Shown one piece after another: positions 8,385 to 16,608 of a stretch of DNA of 64,000 nucleotides. Each line of letters begins with the position of its first letter. Positions within the stretch are counted from its first letter, which is position 1. Source of the DNA: Myxococcus guangdongensis (lineage in GTDB: Bacteria; Myxococcota; Myxococcia; Myxococcales; Myxococcaceae); NCBI RefSeq assembly GCF_024198255.1, contig NZ_JAJVKW010000010.1, forward strand, positions 310,001-374,000. Direction: 5' to 3'. The notes beneath the pieces are model-generated. The model saw only the letters and a program-made list of their open reading frames with translations, searched no databases and was not told the DNA's origin. Made by a program: the position numbers and the translations under genes.

Positions 8385-10787
8385 ATGCTGAGCGACGTGT
8401 CGATGGACGTGAAGTACGCCCTGCGGACGATGCGCCAGTCGCCCGTCTTCACGGTGGCGGCGGTGCTGGTGTTGATGCTGGGCATCGGCGTGACGACGGC
8501 GTTGTTCAGCGTCGTGGACGCGGTGCTGCTGCGCCCCCTGCCATTCCCGGAGCCGGAGCGGCTGCTGATGCTGGCCACCGCGAAGCCCGAGCGGATGTCG
8601 GCGCGCTACAGCCTGCTCTCCTACGAGGACATCGCGCGGCGCTCCACGCAGATGCACGCCATGACGGCGTACACCGGTCAGATGATGAACCGCACCGGCC
8701 ACGGCGACGCCGAGCAGCTGCGCGGCGCGATGGTGGTGGGCGACTTCTTCGGCGCCTTCGGCATGAAGCCGCTGCTGGGTCGGACCTTCGCGGTGGACGA
8801 GCGCGACGCGCGGCTGGCCGTCATCTCGCACGCGCGATGGCAGAAGGAGGGCGGCGGTCAGGACATCCTCGGGCGCTCGATGACGGTGGGCGGTCAGCCC
8901 TACACGGTGATTGGGGTGATGCCGGCGGCCTTCGACGTGCCCTCGCGCACCACCGAAATCTGGCTGCCCTTCGACAGCCAGCCGGGCGCGGCCACGTCGG
9001 AGGAGCGCACGCAGCGCGGCTTCCGCGGCTTCTCCGTCTCGGCGCGGCTGTCCCCCGGCGCGACGCTCGAGTCGGCCCGACAGGAGCTCCAGGGCATGGC
9101 CCCCGAGCTGCTCGCCGCGGACTCCGCGCTGGTGCTCAACGTGATGCGCTACTCGGACTACCTCACCCAGGGCGTGAGCCAGCTGTTGTGGGTGCTGCTG
9201 GGCGCGGTGGCGCTGGTGTTGATGCTGGCGGCGGCCAACGTGGCCCACCTGCAGCTGGCGAGGGCGGCGGCGCGGCAGCAGGAGCTGGGCATCCGCGTGG
9301 CGCTGGGCGCTGGGCGCGGCCGGTTGGTGCGGCAGCTCTTGACGGAGAGCGTGCTGCTGGCGCTGCTGGGCGGCGTGGGCGGTGTGCTGCTGGCGCTGTG
9401 GGCCACGGATTTGTTGATGCTGCTGGGGGCCAGCAAGCTGCCTCGCGCGGGGGAGGTGGTGGTGCAGGGGCGCGTGCTGTTGTTCGCGCTGGCGGTGACG
9501 CTGACGACGGGCGTGGGCGTGGGGTTGGTGCCGGCGCTGCAGCGCTCGCAGCTGTCGCCGGCGGCGGTGCTGGGGCGCGGGGCGACGGAGAAGTCACGCG
9601 GCCGCACGCACGCGGTGCTGGTGGTGGCGGAGGTGGCGCTGGCGCTGATGCTCGTCTCGGGCGCGGGGCTGATGCTCAAGAGCTTCTGGCGGATGTACCA
9701 GGCGGACCCGGGCGTGGACCCGGTGGGCGTCTTCGTGGCCCGGCTGTCCCTGCCCAAGGACCGCTACTCCGAGTCGGAGCGGGTGACGGCCTTCCATCGC
9801 GAGCTGACGACGCGGCTGGCCGCGCGCCCTGAGGTCGCCGCGGTGGGCGTGGGAGACGCGCTCCCGCAAGGGGGCTCCATCTCGCGCTCGGGCTACTGGA
9901 AGGAGGGCGTCGAGGAGCCCCCGGTGCGCCCCAACGCGCTGGTCAACGCCTCCACGCCGGGCTTCCTGGAGGCGCTGCGCGTGCCGCTGCTCGCGGGTCG
10001 GCGGCTGGCGGAGACGGACAAGGCGGACGCGCCCCTGGTCATGGTGGTCAGCGAGCACTTCGCGCGCGCTGTCTTCCCGGGAGAGGACCCGCTGGGCCGC
10101 CGCGTCTCCTTCGGTGACGAGGACGCGCAGGGCAACACGCTGTGGACCACGGTGGTGGGCGTGGTGGCGGACGTGGCGTACGCGGGCGTGGAGGAGGGCC
10201 ACGAGCCCACCGTGTACCGCCCCATGGCGCAGGAGCCGACGACGGACGGGCAGCTCGCGGTGCGCGCGGCGCCGGGCCTGGACCCCAAGGCGCTGGAGTC
10301 GGTGGTGCGCGAGGAGCTGCGCGCGGTGGACTCCATGGTGGCGCTCGCGCACGTGAGCACGCTGGAGGAGCGGCTGTCGCTGGACTTGGGGCAGCCGCGC
10401 TTCCGGGCCGTGTTGCTGGGGGCCTTCGGGGTGCTCGCGTTGGTGCTCGCGGCGGTGGGCATCTACGGCGTGATGTCGTACTCGGTGGCGCAGCGCACGC
10501 ACGAGATGAGCGTGCGGCTGGCGCTGGGCGCGCGGGGCTCGGATGTGTTGTTGCTGGTGGTGGGGCAGGCGCTGCGGCGGGTGGGGCTGGGGTTGGGCCT
10601 GGGCCTGCTGGGCGCGCTGGCGGCCCATCGCATCATGGAAGGGCTGCTGTATGGCATGGGCGCGCTGGATGTTCCGGTGTTGGCGGGCGTCGCGCTGTTG
10701 CTCCTGGGTACCGCCTGGCTGGCGAGCTGGCTTCCGGCTCGCAGGGCGGCGAACGTGGACCCCGCGTCGGTGCTTCGTCGCGGCTGA
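8385..10787 (+). CDS. MacB-like duplicated ABC permease (ADOP type, second copy)
   Basis: 800 residues with the same plan as the permease at 5250: N-terminal MDVKYALRTMRQSP, a first helix near 25-45, a first periplasmic core, three helices at about 265-390, a helix after the TEKSRGRTHAVL segment, a second periplasmic core, and three final helices ending SWLPARRAANVDP. It shares AQRTHEMSVRLALGA with the first copy but is clearly diverged. Two ATPase/permease pairs with a single adaptor suggest either two alternative transporters on one adaptor or a mixed complex. The start is preceded by GCGAGGAA. Confidence 0.93.
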   Translation: MLSDVSMDVKYALRTMRQSPVFTVAAVLVLMLGIGVTTALFSVVDAVLLRPLPFPEPERLLMLATAKPERMSARYSLLSYEDIARRSTQMHAMTAYTGQMMNRTGHGDAEQLRGAMVVGDFFGAFGMKPLLGRTFAVDERDARLAVISHARWQKEGGGQDILGRSMTVGGQPYTVIGVMPAAFDVPSRTTEIWLPFDSQPGAATSEERTQRGFRGFSVSARLSPGATLESARQELQGMAPELLAADSALVLNVMRYSDYLTQGVSQLLWVLLGAVALVLMLAAANVAHLQLARAAARQQELGIRVALGAGRGRLVRQLLTESVLLALLGGVGGVLLALWATDLLMLLGASKLPRAGEVVVQGRVLLFALAVTLTTGVGVGLVPALQRSQLSPAAVLGRGATEKSRGRTHAVLVVAEVALALMLVSGAGLMLKSFWRMYQADPGVDPVGVFVARLSLPKDRYSESERVTAFHRELTTRLAARPEVAAVGVGDALPQGGSISRSGYWKEGVEEPPVRPNALVNASTPGFLEALRVPLLAGRRLAETDKADAPLVMVVSEHFARAVFPGEDPLGRRVSFGDEDAQGNTLWTTVVGVVADVAYAGVEEGHEPTVYRPMAQEPTTDGQLAVRAAPGLDPKALESVVREELRAVDSMVALAHVSTLEERLSLDLGQPRFRAVLLGAFGVLALVLAAVGIYGVMSYSVAQRTHEMSVRLALGARGSDVLLLVVGQALRRVGLGLGLGLLGALAAHRIMEGLLYGMGALDVPVLAGVALLLLGTAWLASWLPARRAANVDPASVLRRG

Positions 10788-10820
10788 GTCCCTTCCTTTC
10801 TGGCACTCTCTTTCTCCTGG

Positions 10821-12272
10821 ATGACCTCCGTGTCCGAATCACTCTCTGTCTCCGTTCCCACCCCCGTCCCGCCGTCACCGGCCCCGGTGGCCACCGCGCG
10901 TCCCTCGCGCATCCTGATCGCCGACGACCAGGCCGACGTGCTGGAGGCCCTGCGCCTGCTGCTCAAGCGTGACGGACACACCGTCGTCACCGCGCAGTCG
11001 CCCGCGGGAGCGCTCGCCACGCTGGAGGCCGAGGACGTGGACCTGGTCCTGATGGACCTGAACTACGCGCGCGACACGACGTCCGGCAAGGAGGGCATGG
11101 ACCTGCTCGGTCGCATCCGCGCGCAGGACGCGTCCCTGCCGGTGGTGGTGATGACGGCGTGGAGCAGCGTGGAGGGCGCGGTGGAGGCCATGCGCGGCGG
11201 CGCGCGCGACTACGTGCAGAAGCCGTGGGACAACACGCGGCTGCTCGCCACGCTGCGCACGCAGCTGGAGTTGAGCCGCGCGCTCAAGCGCAGCCGCCGG
11301 CTGGAGGATGAGAACCAGCACCTGCGCCGGGGACAGGGCGGGCTGCCGAACCTGGTCTCCGAGTCACGCGCGATGATGCCGGTGCGCCGGATGATTGAGC
11401 GCGTGGCGCCGTCGGCCGCCAACGTGCTGGTGACGGGCGAGCACGGCACGGGCAAGGAGGTGGTGGCGCGGCTGCTGCACGCGTCCTCCACGCGCGCGGA
11501 CCGGGCCTTCGTGGCGGTGAACTCCGGCGGCCTGTCGGAGGGCGTCTTCGAGAGCGAGCTGTTCGGCCACGTGAAGGGCGCCTTCACGGACGCGAAGACG
11601 GACCGCATCGGCTGCTTCGAGCTGGCGGATGGCGGCACGTTGTTCCTGGATGAAATCGGGAACATGCCGTTGTCGCAGCAGGCGAAGCTGTTGCGCGTGC
11701 TGCAGACGGGCGAGTTGCACCCGGTGGGCTCGTCGAAGACGCGGCGGGTGGACGTGCGCGTGGTGAGCGCGACGAACGTGGACCTGCCCAAGGCGGTGGC
11801 CGAAGGGCGCTTCCGCGAGGACTTGCTGTACCGCCTCAACACGGTGGAGGTGCCGCTGCCGGCGCTGCGTGAGCGGCGCGAGGACATCCCGCTGCTCGCG
11901 ACGCACTTCCTGGGGGAGCACGGCAAGCGCTACGGGCGTCATGACGTGCGGATGTCGGCGGGGGCGCTGGAGGCGCTCTTGTCCTATCCGTGGCCGGGCA
12001 ACGTGCGTGAGCTGGAGCACGCGGTGGAACGCTCGCTGCTGATGGCGGTGGGCAACGAGGTGACGGCGGAGGATTTGCTGTTGCGCCGGGCGGGGCGTGA
12101 GGGGCTGTCGCGGCTGGAGGAGATGACGCTGGAGGAGGTGGAGCGCTACCTCATCGAGCGGGCGCTGGCGCGGCACGAGGGCAACGTGAGCGAGGCGGCG
12201 AAGGGGCTGGGCCTGTCGCGCAGCGCGCTGTACCGTCGGCTCCAGTACTACGGCATCAAGGGAGCAAGGTGA
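10821..12272 (+). CDS. NtrC-family sigma-54-dependent response regulator
   Basis: 483 residues. Receiver (about 30-150) with D35/D36, phospho-acceptor D79 (LVLMDLNYA), T112 and K134 (YVQKPWD). AAA+ domain (about 175-410) with Walker A GEHGTGKE, the sigma-54 contact loop as KGAFTDAK, Walker B GGTLFLDEIG and the R-finger region. A Fis-type HTH closes the protein (EAAKGLGLSRSALYRRLQYY). The loop reads GAFTDA rather than the textbook GAFTGA; this variant occurs in other annotated regulators of this class but its activity here is untested. The preceding permease stops 33 bases upstream and the kinase follows directly. It probably controls the efflux cluster. Confidence 0.93.
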   Translation: MTSVSESLSVSVPTPVPPSPAPVATARPSRILIADDQADVLEALRLLLKRDGHTVVTAQSPAGALATLEAEDVDLVLMDLNYARDTTSGKEGMDLLGRIRAQDASLPVVVMTAWSSVEGAVEAMRGGARDYVQKPWDNTRLLATLRTQLELSRALKRSRRLEDENQHLRRGQGGLPNLVSESRAMMPVRRMIERVAPSAANVLVTGEHGTGKEVVARLLHASSTRADRAFVAVNSGGLSEGVFESELFGHVKGAFTDAKTDRIGCFELADGGTLFLDEIGNMPLSQQAKLLRVLQTGELHPVGSSKTRRVDVRVVSATNVDLPKAVAEGRFREDLLYRLNTVEVPLPALRERREDIPLLATHFLGEHGKRYGRHDVRMSAGALEALLSYPWPGNVRELEHAVERSLLMAVGNEVTAEDLLLRRAGREGLSRLEEMTLEEVERYLIERALARHEGNVSEAAKGLGLSRSALYRRLQYYGIKGAR

Positions 12273-13631
12273 GTGAGGCGCGAGCGCAGGCCCTGGCCAC
12301 ATGACCTGCAGGTGCTGGCCCTGACGTGGCTGGCGGGACTGCCGGGCGGGGTGGCGTCGCTCGCGCTGGTGTGGACGGGAGACTTCTCGTCGAAGGTCCG
12401 CTGGACGCTCACCACGCTGGTGGTGGGCATGTTCCTGGGCGTGGGGCTGCTGGTGCGCGAGCGGGTGATGCGGCCGCTGCACGCGGTGGCGAATCTCCTG
12501 GCCGCGCTGCGCGAGGGGGACTACTCGACGCGCGGGCGTGGGGCTCGGGCGGGCGACGCGCTGGGCGAGGTGCTGCTGGAGGTGAACGCGCTGGGTGACA
12601 CCTTGCGCGAGCAGCGGCTGGGGGCGCTGGAGGCGGGGGCGCTGCTCGAGCAGGTGATGGAGGAGATCGACGTCACGGTGCTGGCCTTCGACGTGGCGGG
12701 GACGCTGCGGTTGGTGAACCGGGCGGGTGAGAGGCTGCTGGGCCAGTCGCGCTCACAGCTGATGGGGAAGGGCGCGGGCTCGGTGGGGCTGGCGGACCTG
12801 CTGGAGGGCCCGGCGCCGCGCAGGCTGTCGCGCACCTTCGCGGAGGAAGGCGGCCCGTACGAGCTGCGGCGCGGGGCGTTCCGTCAGGGGGGCCTGCCGC
12901 ATCACCTGGTGGTGGTCGCCGATTTGCGGCTGGCGTTGCGCGAGCAGGAGCGCGAGGCGTGGCGCCGGCTGGTGCGCGTGTTGAGCCATGAAATCAACAA
13001 CTCGCTGGCGCCCATCCAGTCCATCGCGGAGGCGCTGCGGGACACGCTGGTGATGGAGCCGCGCCCCTCGGACTGGGAGGACGACGCGAAGAGCGGGCTG
13101 GGAATCGTGGCGAGGCGCTCGGAGGCGCTGGCGCGGTTCATGTCCGCGTATGCGCGGCTGGCGAGGCTGCCGCCGCCAGTGTTGCGAGGCGTGGAGGTGG
13201 ATGGGTGGGTGCGGCGCGTGGCGGCGCTGGAGCACCGGAGGTCGGTGGCGGTGCGGACGGGGCCGTCGCTGGTGGTGCGAGGGGATTCTGACCAGCTGGA
13301 GCAGCTGCTCATCAACCTGGTGCGCAACGCGGTGGACGCGGTGCTGGCGGAGCCTCGCGGTGGCGACGTCTGGGTGTCGTGGGCGGTGTTGTCGCCGGGG
13401 ACGGTGGAGGTCTGGGTGGAGGATGAGGGCCCGGGGCTGGCGGACACGGGGAACCTGTTCGTGCCGTTCTTCACGACGAAACCGCAGGGCAGCGGCATCG
13501 GCCTGGCGCTGAGTCAGCAGATTGCCGAGGCGCACGGTGGGACGTTGCGCCTGGAGAACCGTCCGGAGGGGCGTGGGTGCCGTGCGCGGCTGCGGCTCCC
13601 GCTGGAGGGGCGCGCGGCGATGGTGGGGTGA
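12273..13631 (+). CDS. Membrane sensor histidine kinase, partner of the NtrC-type regulator
   Basis: 452 residues. Two N-terminal helices (about 12-34 and 45-62) are separated by only about 10 residues, so there is almost no periplasmic sensor. A HAMP-like segment and a PAS-like region (about 125-200) follow. The H-box is VLSHEINNSLAPIQ with H239, as in NtrB-type kinases. The ATPase domain shows N-box NLVRNAVDAVL, G1 EDEGPGLAD and G2 GSGIGLALSQQI. GTG 12273 is immediately after the regulator's TGA, with AAGG upstream, so the two are translated together. Input is probably from within the membrane or cytoplasm. Confidence 0.93.
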   Translation: MRRERRPWPHDLQVLALTWLAGLPGGVASLALVWTGDFSSKVRWTLTTLVVGMFLGVGLLVRERVMRPLHAVANLLAALREGDYSTRGRGARAGDALGEVLLEVNALGDTLREQRLGALEAGALLEQVMEEIDVTVLAFDVAGTLRLVNRAGERLLGQSRSQLMGKGAGSVGLADLLEGPAPRRLSRTFAEEGGPYELRRGAFRQGGLPHHLVVVADLRLALREQEREAWRRLVRVLSHEINNSLAPIQSIAEALRDTLVMEPRPSDWEDDAKSGLGIVARRSEALARFMSAYARLARLPPPVLRGVEVDGWVRRVAALEHRRSVAVRTGPSLVVRGDSDQLEQLLINLVRNAVDAVLAEPRGGDVWVSWAVLSPGTVEVWVEDEGPGLADTGNLFVPFFTTKPQGSGIGLALSQQIAEAHGGTLRLENRPEGRGCRARLRLPLEGRAAMVG

Positions 13632-13640
13632 GCGGGTGCT

Positions 13641-14081
13641 TCAGCGGAGCTCCTCGGCCAGGGCGACGATGATGCCCGAGGGGCCGCGGAGGTAGCAGAG
13701 CAGGTAGAGGTCCTGGTAGCGGGCGACCTCTCCGACGAGCTCGGCGCCGTGCTTGCGCAGGCGGCTGATGACGTCGTGGATGTCGTCGACGGCGAACATG
13801 ATGCGCCGCAGGCCCATGATGTTGGCGGGTGTGTCCCTGGGCTCGCCGTGGATTGCCGTCGGGTGATGGAACTTCGTCAGCTCGAGGCGAGTGGGGCCAT
13901 TCGGGGTCCGCATCATCGCGATGTCGACCCGGACGTTCTCGAGCCCGACGCAGCGGTCGACCCAATCACCTTCCACGGGCATCTCGCCTTCGAGTTGCAG
14001 TCCGAGCTCGGTGAAGAAGGCGATGGCCGCCGGGAGGTCCTCGACGACGATGCCGATGTTGTCCAAGCGTTTGACGGTCAT
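13641..14081 (-). CDS. VOC (glyoxalase/bleomycin-resistance fold) protein
   Basis: 146 residues with two beta-alpha-beta-beta-beta modules: VKRLDNIGIVVEDLPAAIAF and, later, GLRRIMFAVDDIHDVISRL, ending GPSGIIVALAEEL. The family holds metal-dependent lyases, dioxygenases and antibiotic-binding proteins; nothing here fixes the reaction. The first metal-ligand position is Asn (DNIG) where many members have His, which is common in an uncharacterised subgroup. ATG 14081 is chosen because the fold begins at once and AGGGACG lies just upstream. The longer open frame reaching 14348 has no conserved sequence. Convergent with the kinase 9 bases away. Confidence 0.85.
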   Translation of the reverse strand: MTVKRLDNIGIVVEDLPAAIAFFTELGLQLEGEMPVEGDWVDRCVGLENVRVDIAMMRTPNGPTRLELTKFHHPTAIHGEPRDTPANIMGLRRIMFAVDDIHDVISRLRKHGAELVGEVARYQDLYLLCYLRGPSGIIVALAEELR

Positions 14082-14226
14082 GTGCTCGTCCCTGGGGTGA
14101 TGGGGGTCGCGGGCAGCATCGCTCAGGGCGGCCCGGTGTGCGGCAAGAAGATGCGTGTGCGCCGTTGCCCGGTCGATCGGCCGAGGTCTCCGCACTGCTC
14201 GGAGCTGAATGTCATTTGCTGTGTTG

Positions 14227-14249
14227 ATTGCAGCTGCAATACGAATTGC
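14227..14249. promoter_or_regulatory. Candidate operator with three ATTGC half-sites
   Basis: A perfect 14-bp palindrome, ATTGCAG/CTGCAAT (14227-14240), runs into a further ATTGC at 14245-14249. This gives three alternating half-sites (direct, inverted, direct) with centres 9 bp apart. It lies in a locally AT-richer divergent region, 72 bases before the Cys-rich lipoprotein gene and 146 bases before the VOC gene. It may bind a regulator of either. Confidence 0.4.
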
Positions 14250-14311
14250 GGAAGATGAGCCCGGCTCGGACATCTCTCGCTCGCACATCCTCACGACATA
14301 GGAGGTCTGCC

Positions 14312-14710
14312 ATGAGTCGTCTGAAGGGGTGGGTGTTGGCCTGCGCAATCAGCTGGGTGATGGGGTGCGGAGGCTCGTCCGTGGAGGTTGCTGACGTTGG
14401 CGAGGAGGCACAGGTGGTCTCGCAAGAGCTCGCGGGGTGTACTGCGCTCTGCGCCACGGGCTCAGTCAGTTGTCCTGTCGGGACCGCCAACTGCGTCTCG
14501 AACGACTATCAGGGTGTTTCGTGCAACGGAGTGGCCATCCCGTGTCCTTCGACGCCGCCTCCGGCCTGCGACGCGGTGGCTTGCTCCAGCTTGCACAAGA
14601 AGCGCTGCACCGTGCCGGGCCGACTGGAGGATTGTTGCACTCCCGCTGGGACCCCCCAGGTTTGCGAGTGCAAGACATCCCTCTGGTGGTGTGGCCCGGG
14701 CGAGGGGTAG
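14312..14710 (+). CDS. Small Cys-rich lipoprotein, function unknown
   Basis: 132 residues. Signal peptide MSRLKGWVLACAISWVMG followed by Cys-Gly-Gly: a plausible lipobox (VMGC) that would attach it to the outer or inner membrane. The mature part has about 14 further cysteines, spaced as in a disulfide-stabilised domain (CTALCATGSVSC, CDAVACSS, a CC pair and a terminal CECKTSLWWC). GGAGG precedes ATG 14312. I do not recognise a family. It sits beside two other Cys-rich exported proteins on the opposite strand, so a shared role at the cell surface is possible, but its cysteine pattern differs from theirs. Confidence 0.75.
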   Translation: MSRLKGWVLACAISWVMGCGGSSVEVADVGEEAQVVSQELAGCTALCATGSVSCPVGTANCVSNDYQGVSCNGVAIPCPSTPPPACDAVACSSLHKKRCTVPGRLEDCCTPAGTPQVCECKTSLWWCGPGEG

Positions 14711-14837
14711 GCCGTCCGCCCGGACTCGCGTGAGGCGTGGAGCCTCGGTCGCAGGCTCGCCGCGCGTGAGTTCGCACGGCGAGCCTGGGGTGCACGCGCC
14801 CGAGTCCGCCGACCGAGAGCAGAGGGTGCGCAGCTCA

Positions 14838-15285
14838 TCCAAGGTGCCGCGTCACGACGCTCAGAAACCGCAGCAGGTGATGTACTGGTCCTGGCACATG
14901 GTGCGGCAAGCGGCGTCGCCGTTGCAGCCAGCGACACAGGCGACCCGGGCCGGGCCGCAGTACGAGGGACACGCGGCCGTGGGGCCCGGAGGCACCATCT
15001 CCTGCGCGGTGTGCGCGGCGGCACAGACCTGCTCGCCGGCCTCGAGGCTCGTCACCTCGGCTCCGCTCGTGGCGACGACGCCCATCAGGCCCACCAGCAT
15101 CACCACCGCGGACATGAACACCTTGTTCAGCATGGGGCTTCCTCCAGGTTGCGTGGAACCGCGCCTGCGCTGCCTCGCGCGAGTCCGAAGAACTCACGAG
15201 ACAGGCATTGCGTGCATTCCAGCACAGAGCACTGCCCTGGAGGGACGGGTGTCCAGAGACTCAGGCCACCTGGGCGCCGTCTCCG
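14838..15285. repeat. Tandem duplication unit A (Cys-rich gene plus ghost of neighbour's 3' end)
   Basis: This block matches unit B (15355-15800) at an offset of about 513-517 bp. It holds the 90-residue Cys-rich gene and, at 15203-15285, an about 80-bp near-copy of the sequence spanning the 3' end of the membrane-protein gene (15717-15800). In the ghost copy the reading end D-G-A-Q-V-A-stop still resembles the real D-T-G-V-Q-V-A-stop. The duplication therefore included part of the neighbour. Confidence 0.75.
14861..15133 (-). CDS. Nine-cysteine small exported protein (copy A)
   Basis: 90 residues. The signal peptide (MLNKVFMSAVVMLVGLMGVV...SGA) should be cut near residue 25. The mature part has nine cysteines arranged C-x17-C-x3-C-x6-C-x3-C-x5-C-x3-C-x6-C-C, the same spacing as its neighbour at 15371. 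It also shares EAGEQVC, VPPGPTAACPS and a C-terminal CC. An odd cysteine number could allow an intermolecular bridge. GGAGGA lies upstream of the ATG. The CxxxC repeats suggest a disulfide-linked helical hairpin. No family was recognised; bacteriocin-like, adhesive or spore/envelope structural roles are all open. Confidence 0.75.
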   Translation of the reverse strand: MLNKVFMSAVVMLVGLMGVVATSGAEVTSLEAGEQVCAAAHTAQEMVPPGPTAACPSYCGPARVACVAGCNGDAACRTMCQDQYITCCGF

Positions 15286-15354
15286 TGCGACTGCGCGCGC
15301 CGGGTTTAGACCCGAAGCGCGCATCGGTGGATGAGGGACGGCTCTGATCCGAGT

Positions 15355-15800
15355 TCCAGCGCCGCGTTGCTCAGGCACCACCGCAGCATGCGATGAACTC
15401 TTGCACACACCGGCTGCGGCATGCGGCGTTGCTTTGACACTCGAACATGCAGGCTCTCTGGTTCCCAAGACAGGAGGAGGGACACGCGGCCGTGGGGCCC
15501 GGAGGCACCCTCTCCTGCTCGGTGCTCATGGCGATACAGACCTGCTCGCCGGCTTCGAAGTCCGCCGTATCGGCTCCGCTCGCGGCGACGACACCTGTCA
15601 GGCTCGCCATCATCACCACCGCGGACATGAACACCTTGCTCAGCATGGGGCTGCTCCTGGTTGTGTGAAATCACCCATGTTCTGCCCCACGTGAGCCCCG
15701 AGGGCCCACGCGCCACGGACATTGCGTGGACTCCGATACGGAGCCCCTGCCCTGGAGGGCCGGGTGCCCGGAGACTCAGGCCACCTGGACGCCGGTGTCG
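15355..15800. repeat. Tandem duplication unit B
   Basis: Partner of 14838-15285. It contains the second Cys-rich gene and runs into the 3' end of the membrane-protein gene. The best-conserved stretch is the neighbour's 3' end (15717-15800), where both units share CTGCCCTGGAGGG and GAGACTCAGGCCACCTGG with few differences. The unit spacing equals the distance between the two Cys-rich start codons (513 bp). Confidence 0.75.
15371..15646 (-). CDS. Nine-cysteine small exported protein (copy B)
   Basis: 91 residues, paralogue of 14861-15133, with the identical nine-cysteine spacing. Signal peptide MLSKVFMSAVVMMASLTGVV, probable cut after SGA. The two differ mostly in charged positions between cysteines (QSNAACRSRC against NGDAACRTMC), so the scaffold is kept while the surface varies, as expected for a binding or toxin-like scaffold. 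AGGAG precedes the ATG. Transcription may come from the membrane-protein gene upstream (130 bases away) or from its own promoter. Confidence 0.75.
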   Translation of the reverse strand: MLSKVFMSAVVMMASLTGVVAASGADTADFEAGEQVCIAMSTEQERVPPGPTAACPSSCLGNQRACMFECQSNAACRSRCVQEFIACCGGA

Positions 15801-16300
15801 GGCGGGGCGTCGTAGTTGGGGGTGAGGTCGACCACGTTCACGGTGACGAGGTGGTAGACGATGACGTTGCTCACCCAGAAGAACATGGCCGCGTAGTGCA
15901 CGTAGATGAGCGGCGAGCCCGGCCACACCTGGAGGGGGTGGTCGAACATGTTGGCGGCCATGTAGCCGCCGAACCACTCGCCCATGAAGCAGACCACGGC
16001 GCCGATGCCCACGCGCGTCCAGACCTTGATGCGGCGCGGGTAGAACCAGAAGTAGTGCAGGGTCCACAAGAGGCCCACGCACCCGGCCCACAGAATCATG
16101 CTGCCGAAGGAGAACCAGTGGTACGGCGACTCGGGGTAGTGCCAGCCCCAGTCACCATTCATCCACCGCCAGGCCATGTTCTGGGACAGCTCCATGAACC
16201 AGAACAACGGTGCCACGTAGAGCACCTGCGTCATGAGGACCCTGAGGAAGCAGCTCAGCGTCTTCCAGAGCCTCACCGTGGACCCGTCGAACGAAATCAT
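15776..16300 (-). CDS. Four-helix integral membrane protein of unknown function
   Basis: 174 residues with four hydrophobic segments: about 19-37, 65-85, 97-119 and 133-157. It is unusually rich in Trp, Tyr, Phe and His (MAWRWMNGDWGWHY, FMGEWFGGYMAANMF), with short loops and a soluble tail DAPPDTGVQVA. The conserved-looking Glu/His/Trp inside helices hint at a cofactor- or ion-binding membrane protein, but I do not recognise the family. ATG 16300 is preferred, with GGGGGGACAAAGG upstream. Its 3' end was copied in the neighbouring duplication. Confidence 0.75.
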   Translation of the reverse strand: MISFDGSTVRLWKTLSCFLRVLMTQVLYVAPLFWFMELSQNMAWRWMNGDWGWHYPESPYHWFSFGSMILWAGCVGLLWTLHYFWFYPRRIKVWTRVGIGAVVCFMGEWFGGYMAANMFDHPLQVWPGSPLIYVHYAAMFFWVSNVIVYHLVTVNVVDLTPNYDAPPDTGVQVA

Positions 16301-16608
16301 GCCTTTGTCCCCCCCGTGTCTCGGCCTGGGCGACCGAGGGCTGTGCACTTCACAGAACGCAAGAAGTCGCATGCCTTGAGACGGACGTGGGCGACAACCA
16401 GTTGTCTCCTGACGCCACGCCGTTGCGCGCGGAGGGCGCGGTGCACGGCGCGCCCTGTGTCACACGCGAGTGAATCCCGAGGAGACGCAGGGGCTTACGG
16501 TGTCTCGATGGGACAAGGCGCCGTGCCTCAGGGACCACGACGTCTGTCGCAACAGACTCGACGTCACGGCCAGACATGCTGCCCCTGCGCGTCCGAGTGT
16601 CCGGAAGA
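16301..16608. other. Intergenic region (308 bp) with no gene seen
   Basis: It separates the membrane-protein start from the Mrr-like stop. Short frames here lack codon bias, signal peptides or ribosome sites and were discounted. The only structured element seen is the GACAAC/GTTGTC dyad at 16393-16406. The promoter for the membrane protein should lie here, but no convincing -35/-10 pair was found. Confidence 0.5.
16393..16406. promoter_or_regulatory. Candidate operator dyad GACAAC-CA-GTTGTC
   Basis: Perfect 6-bp arms around a 2-bp centre, 93 bases upstream of the membrane-protein start codon on the minus strand. No adjacent T-run, so a terminator for the Mrr-like gene is unlikely. Confidence 0.3.

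Noticed and set aside
10801..10817. Sigma-54-like TGGCAC ahead of the response-regulator gene
   Set aside because: The position that should read GC 10 bp after GG reads CT, and it lies only four bases from the start codon.
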